Positions 1-8,784 of a DNA stretch of 64,000 bases are shown here, in pieces. Each line of letters starts with the position of its first letter. Position 1 is the first letter of the stretch. The translations under genes and the position numbers were made by a program. Source of the DNA: JBDGYW01 sp964518955 (GTDB lineage: Bacteria > Gemmatimonadota > Gemmatimonadetes > Gemmatimonadales > GWC2-71-9); contig CAZFHS010000029.1 of assembly GCA_964518955.1 (NCBI GenBank), forward strand, positions 17,311-81,310. Reading direction: 5' to 3'. The notes under the pieces were generated by a model. It saw nothing but the letters and a program-made list of their open reading frames with translations. It was not told the DNA's origin and did not search any database.

Positions 1-1515
1 ATCATACACGAGCCTCGTGCCGATCATGGCGTCGAGCACCGTTGAACCCTCATCGATCAGAACAAAACCCAAGGAGACGATTTCTCGAAGAGTCGTTTCG
101 GCCCTACTAACGTTGTCCTGCGAAAACTGCAACGCGGCAGCCGCGACATGTGCATCCGTGCCATCCCTGATGCCCATATAGCGCGGTATCGGAAGCTGGA
201 AAGGCGTAATGGTATCTGGAAACGGGAGAACATATCTCGTAGCTATGATGTCGACGGAATCCGCCAATGCGACAGTCCGAAACTCGACATGTGCTGGGTG
301 AGCGGATACGCTGCCGAGGTACGCACGTTCACTCGCTCCAATCCCTTGCCGCACTCTCTCAAAAAGACCGAGAACCCATTCCCCCCTCGGGCCGCCTACA
401 ACACTGTCTACATCCTCAGGGAACCACGCCTGTTCGTAGAAACGCGACGGCTCCCGCTGTAACTCCCAGTCACTCGATTCAAGGCCCGCAGAGAGAAGTG
501 CGTGCAATGCCTCGCCGGCCTGCCGCGGTGTTACCGAGCCATCAGACTCGAGATCGTAGCGACGCAACAGTTCTACTGCCGCCACCTTCGCCTGAGCGTG
601 ATCGAAACTCGGCACCGCGATTGCGGCAAGCACGGTTCCGACCGAACCGGTCATGGTCACGGTGATTACGGGCACCGAGACCAACAAACCAAGGATTCCA
701 ATACAGATGGCACCGGCCCTGAACGACATTTCGTGCCCCGCGACTGCTCCGCCAAATCCCAGATCCTTCCGAATGAGTGAGGACTGTTCATTCCACTCCT
801 CAACTAGGGAACTGACCTCTTGATCCACTTCCGCGCGCAGTGTCTTATCCCGGCGAATCTCCCAGACAAACATCCGGCCCATCAGACGACCAAGCACGCC
901 CACCAACAGGAACAGGGCGGTGGGCGCAGCCGTGATAAACCAAACTCCCGAGGGGCCGAGCAAACCGCGCGCTCCGAGCATGATCGATGCAACAAATCCG
1001 AACGGCACCCATAACGCGGCAAACAGATACGCGCACGCGCCCACCATTCTGGTCACGAGCATCAGACCTCGCTTCGCCGGCGTCACTTGAGAGAAGAGCC
1101 TCGCGCCCTGAAGAAGGAAGCCGGTGTCTCTGGGAAAATCTGCCGCCACCTGAACGACCATCAACCACCCATGACCTTGCTTCGCGGCCTTTGCCCCCAG
1201 GCGCAAAAGCCCAACGAGGCGAGCGAAGCCATACAGCAGAACTACGAGTCCCACCATCGTGGTGAGCAGCGGAGCCCACCAAACGCTGCCGAACGGCCCG
1301 AAGCTCCAAGATTCGTGTTCGCTCGCCGCCGACCAAAGCAGCGGTAGAAACAACGTCGCGTCACCGATCGCAATCACTGCGATAGGAGGCCATAGCTTGC
1401 CCTGAGCAGCCTCGAGACCAGGAGGGGGCCAGGAAAGGAATTTTCGGCTCACGGAATCCTGTTTGGGCTCCGAAGCTACGTCATCCGTCGGTGCTGAATC
1501 GTCGTTGCGGTCCAT
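1..1515 (-). CDS. Multi-pass membrane protein, C-terminus beyond left edge (partial)
   Basis: An open minus-strand frame runs from an ATG at 1515 to the window edge (505 codons) without a stop. The first 40 or so residues are polar (MDRNDDSAPTDD...), followed by hydrophobic segments around residues 45-65, 78-100, 150-175, 185-215 and 270-295, then a long soluble region up to the edge. I do not recognise the family. The start lies 16 bases after the S9 peptidase stop, so it is probably the last known gene of the same operon. The soluble tail after the last membrane segment may be extracytoplasmic. The function cannot be inferred from what is visible. Confidence 0.7.
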   Translation of the reverse strand, partial: MDRNDDSAPTDDVASEPKQDSVSRKFLSWPPPGLEAAQGKLWPPIAVIAIGDATLFLPLLWSAASEHESWSFGPFGSVWWAPLLTTMVGLVVLLYGFARLVGLLRLGAKAAKQGHGWLMVVQVAADFPRDTGFLLQGARLFSQVTPAKRGLMLVTRMVGACAYLFAALWVPFGFVASIMLGARGLLGPSGVWFITAAPTALFLLVGVLGRLMGRMFVWEIRRDKTLRAEVDQEVSSLVEEWNEQSSLIRKDLGFGGAVAGHEMSFRAGAICIGILGLLVSVPVITVTMTGSVGTVLAAIAVPSFDHAQAKVAAVELLRRYDLESDGSVTPRQAGEALHALLSAGLESSDWELQREPSRFYEQAWFPEDVDSVVGGPRGEWVLGLFERVRQGIGASERAYLGSVSAHPAHVEFRTVALADSVDIIATRYVLPFPDTITPFQLPIPRYMGIRDGTDAHVAAAALQFSQDNVSRAETTLREIVSLGFVLIDEGSTVLDAMIGTRLVYD

Positions 1516-1531
1516 CTGTCACCCCGCTAGG

Positions 1532-3565
1532 TCAAGGACGCTCAATGCCTTTCACGTACTTATCGTACCAAGCCAGGTAGCGCTCCAGCCGGTCCTTCTG
1601 ATATGACGGCACGCGCAATCCATGTGATTGCCCCGGGTATACCACGAGTTGCGTTTCCCTACCCAGCCGTCTCAATGCCTGGTAGAGCTGCTCGGAATTC
1701 TGGATCGGCACGTTCCAGTCGTGCTCTCCACCCATGATCAATGTGGGCGTGACGATGTTCTCCACCCTGTTGAACGGCGAGATGCGTTCCCATGCCTCTC
1801 GGTTCTCCCATGGGAGACCCAACTCTCCCTCCCACTGCAGCTGGTAATGATCGTGTCCATAGTTGGCCACGTAGAGAACTTCGCTCGCTCCTGTGATTGC
1901 AGCCTTGAACCTGTCTGTCTTGGTAATCACATGATCGGTCAGAATTCCGCCGTACGACCACCCCCCTACGCCGAGCTTCTCCGGATCTGCATATCCCTGC
2001 GCAATGGCATAGTCGACACCAGCCATCACGTCTTCGAAGTCCTTGTTGCCCCAGTCGGCCCATAGCGCGTGCGAGAACGCCTGCCCGTATCCCGAGGAGC
2101 CACGGGGATTCGTCATCACGACGACATATCCACGGGCAGCAAATAGCTGCGCATCGAAGTTGAAGCTGTGGCTGTACTGAGAGACCGGTCCGCCATGGAT
2201 CCGCAACAGTGTCGGATACCGCACGCCTGCATCGAAGCCCGGAGGTAAATAAACGAACCCTTCGATCTCGGTGCCATCGCTGCTGGGGAATTGGACGTTT
2301 CTAACTTCGGCGAGTCGAATTCCAGAGATGAACTCTTCGTTCACTGTTGTGATTTGCTCGAGTTCACTCCCGCGCAACAAGAAAACTTCCCCAGGCAGGT
2401 CGGTACGTGACACCAAGGTTGCAATCTTACCGCCGGGTCCGTAGTTGAAACTACGCGCACTCAGTTGACCCGAAATTGGCCGGGTTATTCGGCCGCTCGA
2501 GGTTTCTATGTTCGCCAGGTGATTCTCGCCGCTGTCTTCGAGGCCGAAGTAGATCGATCGACCGTTAGACGAATAGTGCGGAGAGCCTACGTTTCGATCC
2601 AACGACGCGGTGAGAACGCGCTCCTCCCCACCGTTTGCGGAAGCCACCGCGAGATGGTTTGTGGCGTACCATATCAACTCCGGCTGCGTCACCGTCACAT
2701 ATGCGATGGACTGACCGTCCGGGCTCCACGCAGGCGATCTGTCAGAACCGGTGTTGGTCGTAATTTGGAGAAGTGTCTCGCCCCGGTCGGTATTGTCGGC
2801 GGCTACGACCCAGATATCGCTATTGGAATTCCCGTCGGGGTTATCCGTTCGGTTGCTGACAAACGCTACCCGGCTTCCGTCAGGGCTCCACACAGCCTGA
2901 GACTCGTCGAAATCCCCGGAGGTGATCTGCGTGATCTCTTCGCTCGCGAGATCGAAGACGTACAGGTGCGTGTGTCGATTACCTGTCAGGTATCCTGTAC
3001 CGTCTCGTTTGAACTGCAGCCTATCTATTACCCACGGCTTCGGCGTGTCCGACTCCTCGTCTTCGGCTTGTTCTTCGGGATCGCGTATGGTGAGCAGTAG
3101 CTTGGTGGCGTCGGGAGACCATGCGTAGCTCGAGATTCCCTGTTCCAGTTTGGTGAGTTGTACGGCTTCACCGCCATTCCGGTTCAATGTCCACACCTGG
3201 GTCCTGCTGCCATTCCTGGATGCGGTGAACGACAGAAACTGCCCGTCGGGACTCCACCTCGGCTGGCTCGCGGATGATCCCTTCGCGGTCATCGGAATGG
3301 CTTCTCCACCATCGGCGGAAATCATCCAAATCCTGGTTTCGCTACTCTCATCCTCCAGGCTGGTGCTGCGCACAGTGAAGGCCACCCACTGACCGTCTGG
3401 GCTGACCTGGGGGTCGCCGACCCGTTGAATCTCGAACAGATCGTCGACGGTGAGAGCGCGCCTCGACTGACAAACGAGAGATTCTGGAGCGGAAAACACG
3501 AGCAGTAGGGACGCGAGCAACCAGGACGCAGGTAACAACGCCCTTCTGGGTGCATGGGTTTTCAT
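1532..3565 (-). CDS. Secreted S9 family prolyl-oligopeptidase-type peptidase
   Basis: This 677-residue protein is probably a serine exopeptidase or acylaminoacyl-peptidase acting outside the cytoplasm. A signal peptide is visible (basic start, then ASWLLASLLLVFSAP). It is followed by a beta-propeller with repeated WSPDG/VSPDGQ strands (about residues 40-400), and then an alpha/beta-hydrolase domain. The nucleophile motif GGWSYGG places Ser537; Asp616 (GGEHDWN) and His648 (GQSHG) complete a plausible triad. The length fits the DPP-IV/acylaminoacyl-peptidase group. It lies downstream of a DUF1080 lipoprotein and a Tat-exported oxidoreductase on the same strand, an association seen in polymer-degrading bacteria. 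The substrate is unknown. Confidence 0.93.
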   Translation of the reverse strand: MKTHAPRRALLPASWLLASLLLVFSAPESLVCQSRRALTVDDLFEIQRVGDPQVSPDGQWVAFTVRSTSLEDESSETRIWMISADGGEAIPMTAKGSSASQPRWSPDGQFLSFTASRNGSRTQVWTLNRNGGEAVQLTKLEQGISSYAWSPDATKLLLTIRDPEEQAEDEESDTPKPWVIDRLQFKRDGTGYLTGNRHTHLYVFDLASEEITQITSGDFDESQAVWSPDGSRVAFVSNRTDNPDGNSNSDIWVVAADNTDRGETLLQITTNTGSDRSPAWSPDGQSIAYVTVTQPELIWYATNHLAVASANGGEERVLTASLDRNVGSPHYSSNGRSIYFGLEDSGENHLANIETSSGRITRPISGQLSARSFNYGPGGKIATLVSRTDLPGEVFLLRGSELEQITTVNEEFISGIRLAEVRNVQFPSSDGTEIEGFVYLPPGFDAGVRYPTLLRIHGGPVSQYSHSFNFDAQLFAARGYVVVMTNPRGSSGYGQAFSHALWADWGNKDFEDVMAGVDYAIAQGYADPEKLGVGGWSYGGILTDHVITKTDRFKAAITGASEVLYVANYGHDHYQLQWEGELGLPWENREAWERISPFNRVENIVTPTLIMGGEHDWNVPIQNSEQLYQALRRLGRETQLVVYPGQSHGLRVPSYQKDRLERYLAWYDKYVKGIERP

Positions 3566-3641
3566 TGGCGTACTCCGGTTCGGTCTGCGAGTTTATGCAG
3601 TCGTTCCAGCGGCCTGCCAACCAGCTTGCAACACCAGGCAG

Positions 3642-4406
3642 CTAGTTCACGATTGGCCTGAGTTTGATGTTCCTGTAACGCAAAGTATGACCATGGTCCT
3701 GAAGTCCGATATGACCGGACGTGGCTCTTCCGTAACCCGGATAGTCGGCAAACTTGCTGTCCTCGACCAACTGCTCCCACACGGGCGACCAAAATTCGTA
3801 CTCCACCGTTAGCTGTCCGTTCAGCCAATGTTCGACGTGAGCCCCATTTACGATGATCCTCGCGTGGTTCCATTCACCCAGAGGATTGGTTGCGGTGACC
3901 CTCGATGCGTGCAGATCGTAGTTGTCGCCGGTGAGGTGGGTGTGCATGTCCATCGTGTTCATCTCGATGTACGCAGTATCATCCAACACCTGATACTCTG
4001 GTGCATTGTGCCAAATCGGTTCTCCCGGACTTTCGATTGCCCTGTAGAGTATCCCACTGTTGGCCACGGGCGACAGCAAGAACTCGATGCTCAATTCGAA
4101 GTTTTCGAATTTTTCTTCAGTTATGATGTCTCCGCCGTAGCCCTCTTCTTCCCCGTCCGACGCCAGCACGATCAAACAGCCGTCGGCCACTTCCCAGCCG
4201 ACTTCGGGGAAACTCTCCTGGTTGTAGCCTCTCCAACCGTTGGTGGAATGACCGTCGAACAAGAGGATCCACCCCGCTTCTACTTCCGCTGCGGTCAACG
4301 TGTTGGGTGGTATGGGTGCTAGTTCCTCATCACTGCTCGCACACGCACTCACCAGTATCGCTACCGTTGCCACTCCGATCCAATTCTCCACCTTTCCCCC
4401 CCTCAC
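3642..4406 (-). CDS. DUF1080 (3-keto-disaccharide hydrolase-like) lipoprotein
   Basis: About 254 residues with a lipobox (IGVATVAILVSAC) followed by an acidic linker and a DUF1080 concanavalin-like domain. Typical DUF1080 features are W-LLFDG, a central SIEFLLSPVANSGILYR strand and a C-terminal GHIGLQDHGH block. Members of the family bind or cleave glycans, and several act on 3-keto-glycosides. I place the start at a GTG at 4406, which overlaps the stop of the upstream Gfo/Idh/MocA gene by four bases (GTGA). A GAGGG lies seven bases before it, and this start puts the signal peptide at the N-terminus. Longer upstream starts would overlap the neighbour by 60 bases. Translational coupling suggests a joint role in sugar metabolism with the oxidoreductase. 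Confidence 0.88.
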   Translation of the reverse strand: MRGGKVENWIGVATVAILVSACASSDEELAPIPPNTLTAAEVEAGWILLFDGHSTNGWRGYNQESFPEVGWEVADGCLIVLASDGEEEGYGGDIITEEKFENFELSIEFLLSPVANSGILYRAIESPGEPIWHNAPEYQVLDDTAYIEMNTMDMHTHLTGDNYDLHASRVTATNPLGEWNHARIIVNGAHVEHWLNGQLTVEYEFWSPVWEQLVEDSKFADYPGYGRATSGHIGLQDHGHTLRYRNIKLRPIVN

Positions 4407-5767
4407 GACGACACCCTCATGTTGTCGGGATCCCATCTCACGATTGTCTCTTCCGCCAGGCAATCGTTGCAGATCAAGGCTGGTGCGGCGGCCCTGAAGC
4501 CGAAAACCGCATCCTCAATCACAGGCCTGCCGTCGCGAACTCCCGCAAAGAAGTTGTTGAAATGGTCCACGTGCGCTCCCCAGTATCCCTCCTCCGCCTT
4601 GTATACGCTCTCGCTGGGCGGCAGCATCTGCTTTCGCTCCCCAAAACTTGCCGCACGCTCGTCTTCTTTGGCTTTTGCGAATGGATCCTCGTTCGGATCG
4701 TTCTTTTTGTTGAGCCGCACCGTCACTTCAGTCCAGGTGATATCCATCGACCCCTCGTTGCCGACAAGGCGCAGATAGGTGCTGCCGGACGTTCCATCGA
4801 CGAAGTTGCACCGTAGGGAGAGGTTGAAGGGCGGATGGTTCTCGGTTTCGGGGTAATCGAACATCCCAAGCACGACGTCGGGCGCATCCCTTCCATCCTT
4901 CCAGAACCGCAGGCCTCCTGTGGCTTGGATCTTGTTCGGACCGTTGGAACCGACGATTGAATGGAGGCTCGAGAACAGGTGCACAAAGAGATCGCCGGAC
5001 ACGCCCGTGCCATAGTCGTAGTAGTTGCGCCACCTGAAAAACCGTATCGGATCAAACGGGTGACGGGGTGCCTCACCAAGGAATTCATCCCAATCAACAG
5101 TTTCGGGAGAAGCGTCCTCGGGAATCTCGTATTGCCATGCGCCGTTCGGCGAATTTCTAGCCCAGAAACCCTCTGCGTAGTTCAGTTCGCCAATGACGCC
5201 CTGCTCGTACAGTTCCCTGGCCTTCTCGTTTCCAAGCGAACTCATGCCCTGGCTGCCGACCTCCAGTGTTTGCCCGGTTTCGTCCTGAGCGCGAATCATC
5301 TCGGGCCCTTCATCCAGACTGTGGACCATCGGCTTTTCTACGTACACCGCCTTCCCAGCCCGCATGGCGTCTATCGAGATTTTTTTGTGCCAGTGATCGG
5401 GGACGGCGACAATCACGGCATCCACATCGTCTCGCGCGATGATCTCGCGGTAATCCCGCGTCGTGACGATCGGATCTTCTTCGCCCCACTCTTCCTGGGC
5501 CTTTGTGAGCCGCCCGTCATACAGGTCACATGCGGCAATGAGCTTCACCCCTTCGATACCAATCGCAGTATTCGTGTCGATGGTGCCCATACCTCCGGCA
5601 CCGATCAAGGCGAGCTGGATCTGGTCGTTGGGCGAGTATCTGGATCGCTCAGGGCGCACGAGTGTTCGGGTAGCGCCCATTGAGTGTGGAGAGGGCACAG
5701 CGGCAGCCACGTACGTTCCAGCGGCAACTTTGGTGAGAAAGGACCTTCGCGATTCGGACTTGGTCAT
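4403..5767 (-). CDS. Tat-exported Gfo/Idh/MocA family oxidoreductase
   Basis: 454 residues. The N-terminus carries a twin-arginine signal (SRRSFLTKVAAGTYVAAAV). A Rossmann fold follows (LALIGAGGMG near residue 52) with the family motif VEKPM near residue 144, and then the alpha/beta C-terminal domain. Members are NAD(P)-dependent sugar dehydrogenases. Tat-exported versions usually keep the cofactor bound and act as oxidoreductases on sugars or keto-sugars outside the cytoplasm. It precedes the DUF1080 lipoprotein with a four-base overlap, so the two are probably translated together. It begins 46 bases after the hydrogenase large-subunit stop, so read-through from the hydrogenase genes is possible but no functional link is evident. 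Confidence 0.92.
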   Translation of the reverse strand: MTKSESRRSFLTKVAAGTYVAAAVPSPHSMGATRTLVRPERSRYSPNDQIQLALIGAGGMGTIDTNTAIGIEGVKLIAACDLYDGRLTKAQEEWGEEDPIVTTRDYREIIARDDVDAVIVAVPDHWHKKISIDAMRAGKAVYVEKPMVHSLDEGPEMIRAQDETGQTLEVGSQGMSSLGNEKARELYEQGVIGELNYAEGFWARNSPNGAWQYEIPEDASPETVDWDEFLGEAPRHPFDPIRFFRWRNYYDYGTGVSGDLFVHLFSSLHSIVGSNGPNKIQATGGLRFWKDGRDAPDVVLGMFDYPETENHPPFNLSLRCNFVDGTSGSTYLRLVGNEGSMDITWTEVTVRLNKKNDPNEDPFAKAKEDERAASFGERKQMLPPSESVYKAEEGYWGAHVDHFNNFFAGVRDGRPVIEDAVFGFRAAAPALICNDCLAEETIVRWDPDNMRVSS

Positions 5768-5813
5768 CTCGCTGCTCCTAGGAGTATTAAATGATGGTGA
5801 TGAGAGGGATCAC

Positions 5814-7091
5814 TTAATGCACAGAACAGGATATGCAGGGATCGTATGATCGAACGAGCATCGAGCAGAGCAATTCGAGATCCTCGTCGGTCATGGTATC
5901 GGAGACGAACTGCGGAACCAGATCGTTCAGGTCGTGCTGGATATTTGCATGGTTCTGAGTCGTCGGAATGACACAGTCAGCCTTGATCACGCGCCCATCG
6001 GCGCCGTATTCGTAGCAGTGGTAAAGAATCCCCCTGGGCGCTTCAACGACCCCCACTCCGATACCCGCTTGCGGAGTGAAATCGGAGCGTGCCGGTCCCT
6101 GGTCTCCAGGACCGGTCAGCACGTCGGTCAGGCGAATTGCCTCGAGCGTCGCATGCACACATTCAACAACACGCGCTGCGTTGTTCAAAAACGGATTATG
6201 ACAAACCGGTTCCAATCCCAGTTCCGCCGCAACCGCGCTCGCTTCAGAATGCAGGCACCGGTGATTGTTGTTGAAACGAGCGAGTGCACCAACGGCAAAG
6301 GACTCTCTCGACAGCTTGCACCACTTGGAGGTTCCTTTGCCAACGACATATTCGTTGGTCATCTCCAGGTACTTGTAGGCGGGGCGCACCACACCGTCCG
6401 TAGACACCATCTCCCGTCCGATGAAGGCGTAGTCGTCGTCACCTTTGATCGATACGAACTCGGTCTCTCGTACGAAGTCAGGAATCTCAAACGACTTGAA
6501 CACCTCGACCACAGTCTTGAGATCTTCCATCGAGCGCACGAGTTCATCACGCATGCCAAGCAACTTTTCACGACTCGGCACCATCGAAACACCACCGACG
6601 CAAAACGCCACCGGGTGCGTGGTTCTTCCTGCTACCAGATCACATAGGCGATTCGCCAGGCTCTTGAGGCGCTTCGCGAGATCGACCAACTCCGGATGTG
6701 TGGCAATCAGCGGAATCACACTAGGGAGACGGAGAAAATCCGGCGCGGCCAAGAAGAACAAATGCAACACGTGACTCTGTAGTGTTTCGCCGTGCTTCGC
6801 CAGCAACCTGAGATTTGCAGCCTGCTCAGGAATGGCAATCCCGAATGCATCCTCTGTGGCTTCAAGACTGGTCAGACAGTGAGCAATGGAACAGATGCCG
6901 CATATTCGCGAGCTCAACAGAGGCGACGCCGTATAGTGTTTGCCCTTCAGCATCACTTCGAAGAACCGTGGCGTTTCCACGACTTCCCAGCTCGCTTTCT
7001 CGAGCTTGCCGTCACGAACCCGAACCTTGATGTTGCCGTGCCCCTCGACACGGGCGATATGATGTAGATCGACGTCCAGGTTGACTTTCAT
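5814..7091 (-). CDS. hydA: [NiFe] hydrogenase large (alpha) subunit, group 3b type
   Basis: This 425-residue subunit would carry the NiFe(CN)2CO active site. Both ligand motifs are present: RICGICSIAH near residue 60 and DPCISC at residues 417-422. The protein ends in DPCISCSVH followed directly by TAA, so there is no C-terminal extension after the terminal histidine. Most [NiFe] large subunits are made with such an extension, and an endopeptidase removes it after nickel insertion. The start overlaps the small-subunit stop by four bases (ATGA). The order beta-gamma-delta-alpha matches the cytoplasmic NAD(P)-dependent sulfhydrogenases of Pyrococcus (hydBGDA). No hyp or endopeptidase gene is present in the window. 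Confidence 0.93.
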   Translation of the reverse strand: MKVNLDVDLHHIARVEGHGNIKVRVRDGKLEKASWEVVETPRFFEVMLKGKHYTASPLLSSRICGICSIAHCLTSLEATEDAFGIAIPEQAANLRLLAKHGETLQSHVLHLFFLAAPDFLRLPSVIPLIATHPELVDLAKRLKSLANRLCDLVAGRTTHPVAFCVGGVSMVPSREKLLGMRDELVRSMEDLKTVVEVFKSFEIPDFVRETEFVSIKGDDDYAFIGREMVSTDGVVRPAYKYLEMTNEYVVGKGTSKWCKLSRESFAVGALARFNNNHRCLHSEASAVAAELGLEPVCHNPFLNNAARVVECVHATLEAIRLTDVLTGPGDQGPARSDFTPQAGIGVGVVEAPRGILYHCYEYGADGRVIKADCVIPTTQNHANIQHDLNDLVPQFVSDTMTDEDLELLCSMLVRSYDPCISCSVH

Positions 7092-7870
7092 CTGACACCC
7101 TCGAATCCGCCGAAGAATTCGAAACGTTCCGCAATCTCACGTTCCCCGAACCCACGTTCTTTGGCGATTTCCAGAAAAGACTCTATGTTCGCGTCCTCTG
7201 CGGGGCCGCGGCAGCCCCAACAACCCAACCCTCCAGCCGGACATGGGGCATTGCATCCGCCTCGGGTGATCGGCCCCAGGCATAGCTGGCCTGTGTTGGC
7301 GCACCCGACCTCCGTGCAATCGAGATCGCACACACAAACCGTGTAGCGTTGCTTGCACTCGAGGCAGACCGGGTAGGCGGGAAAATGGTAGGGCACATCC
7401 CACACCATATGCTGGATGATGCGTTCGACTTCTTCTTTGCTGACCGGACATCCCGGGATCTTGAGATCGACCTTGACCACTTCGTGGACAGCACGAGCGG
7501 GAAGTGTTTCCTTAGCGCGTTCGCCGTACACCTCGCGATTGGCATCATTCAGGTCGAATGCATTCTTCAGCTTATTCACGCCTCCGAACGTCGCACACGC
7601 TCCCAGGGCAACGAGCGTCGTTGCCCTCTCACGAATCTTGAGTAGACGTTCGATTTCATCACTGCGAGTGATTGAGCCCTCGATCATCGCGATATCATAT
7701 TCTTCGCTGCGCGCTGAGGATATTTCGCGAAAATCTACGACCTCGATGGTCTCGAGGAAGTCCACGAGCGTCTCTTCTTTGTTCGCCAACTGCAGCTCAC
7801 AACCCTCGCACGACGTGAAGTCAAACACCGCCACCCGTGGCTTCTTCGGTTCAATGCCTAGGTACTTCAT
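7088..7870 (-). CDS. hydD: [NiFe] hydrogenase small (delta) subunit, group 3b type
   Basis: 260 residues from an ATG at 7870; the reading frame extends further upstream but overlaps the previous gene. The proximal-cluster motif SCEGCELQL is at about residues 20-28, with GACATFGG and IPGCPVS further on. A C-terminal cysteine-rich segment (CLECKQRYTVCVCDLDC, then CANTGQLCLG, CNAPCPAGGLGCWGC) carries the ligands for the remaining Fe-S clusters. There is no signal peptide, as expected for a cytoplasmic group 3 enzyme. The gene starts five bases after the gamma-subunit stop and overlaps hydA by four bases. The subunit passes electrons from the NiFe site to the flavin subunit. Confidence 0.93.
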   Translation of the reverse strand: MKYLGIEPKKPRVAVFDFTSCEGCELQLANKEETLVDFLETIEVVDFREISSARSEEYDIAMIEGSITRSDEIERLLKIRERATTLVALGACATFGGVNKLKNAFDLNDANREVYGERAKETLPARAVHEVVKVDLKIPGCPVSKEEVERIIQHMVWDVPYHFPAYPVCLECKQRYTVCVCDLDCTEVGCANTGQLCLGPITRGGCNAPCPAGGLGCWGCRGPAEDANIESFLEIAKERGFGEREIAERFEFFGGFEGVR

Positions 7871-7875
7871 GGGCG

Positions 7876-8784
7876 CTAGATCGCTTCCTTGAGATTCATG
7901 ACAGTCCAGTAGTCGAACACGGGCCCTGAGACACAGGTGTAGGTCGACCCAACATTGCAGCGGCAACACTTGCCCATGCCGCAGTGCATGCGCCGTTCGA
8001 GCGAAACGAACATGCGCTGCATAGGCATGCCTTGCTCGCTGAGCCAATTACAGACGTATTTGAACATCACAGGTGGCCCACATACGATCGCGAACGTGTC
8101 GCGCGATACATCGCCGACACTGGGCAAGAGATCCGTAATCCTTCCGACCGGCCCACGCCACGACTCGTCACCACGATCTACTATGATCGACAGCTCCACT
8201 CCGTCGACCCGCCGCCACTGTTCGTACTGGTAGTCGAACAGGAGGTTGCTCGGATTTGCAGTGCCGTAGAGAATGTGCACGTTTTCGTAGTCAGCTCGGT
8301 TCTCTGTGACACTGAAGATCGCCGACCGTAGTGGAGCCAATCCAAGCCCACCCGCAATGAGCAGCACGTTGTTGCTTTTCATCCGTTCGAGCGGGAAGTG
8401 AGTGCCAAACGGACCGCGGATTCCGACCAACGAACCCGGCTGAGCGCGATGCAGAACCCCTGTCACCAACCCCGCCCTTCTGATGCAAAGCTCGAGCATG
8501 CCCCTCTGCGTGGTGGATCCCGAAATGGATATGGGGATTTCCCCGTAACCTGGGACCTCGACCATGACAAACTGGCCTGGTAAGAAGGTGAACCGTTCCC
8601 TTTCGCTCTGACGAACGAGCCGAATGTGGAACAGCTTCTCCATATCCGTGAGCTTGGTGATGTTGGTGATTTCTGCCTTGAAAGTCCGGTCCACGTGCTG
8701 GAGGCGGTCACGACGTCTGAAGTTCAAGGGCTCCTGTACCTCGGCCTCTTTGTTGACGTCGTATGGATGAAACAGGCCGGTCAT
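7876..8784 (-). CDS. hydG: FAD/NAD(P)-binding (gamma) subunit of sulfhydrogenase-type hydrogenase
   Basis: 302 residues from an ATG at 8784 that overlaps the beta-subunit stop by four bases (ATGA). A ferredoxin-NADP reductase fold is visible: the FAD-binding barrel with FLPGQFVMVEVPGYG, the NAD(P) domain with LLIAGGLGLAPLRS, and the CGPPVMFK block near the end. A C-terminal cysteine cluster (MHCGMGKCCRC with a further Cys near the end) binds a [2Fe-2S] centre, as in dihydroorotate dehydrogenase electron-transfer subunits and Pyrococcus HydG. The subunit exchanges electrons with NAD(P)H, making the hydrogenase a soluble H2:NAD(P)+ oxidoreductase. Preference for NADP over NAD is assumed from the family, not read from the sequence. 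Confidence 0.92.
   Translation of the reverse strand: MTGLFHPYDVNKEAEVQEPLNFRRRDRLQHVDRTFKAEITNITKLTDMEKLFHIRLVRQSERERFTFLPGQFVMVEVPGYGEIPISISGSTTQRGMLELCIRRAGLVTGVLHRAQPGSLVGIRGPFGTHFPLERMKSNNVLLIAGGLGLAPLRSAIFSVTENRADYENVHILYGTANPSNLLFDYQYEQWRRVDGVELSIIVDRGDESWRGPVGRITDLLPSVGDVSRDTFAIVCGPPVMFKYVCNWLSEQGMPMQRMFVSLERRMHCGMGKCCRCNVGSTYTCVSGPVFDYWTVMNLKEAI

Noticed and set aside
845..1336. 163-codon minus-strand open frame
   Set aside because: It lies in another frame inside the membrane-protein gene that runs off the left edge; the latter continues without a stop for 505 codons.
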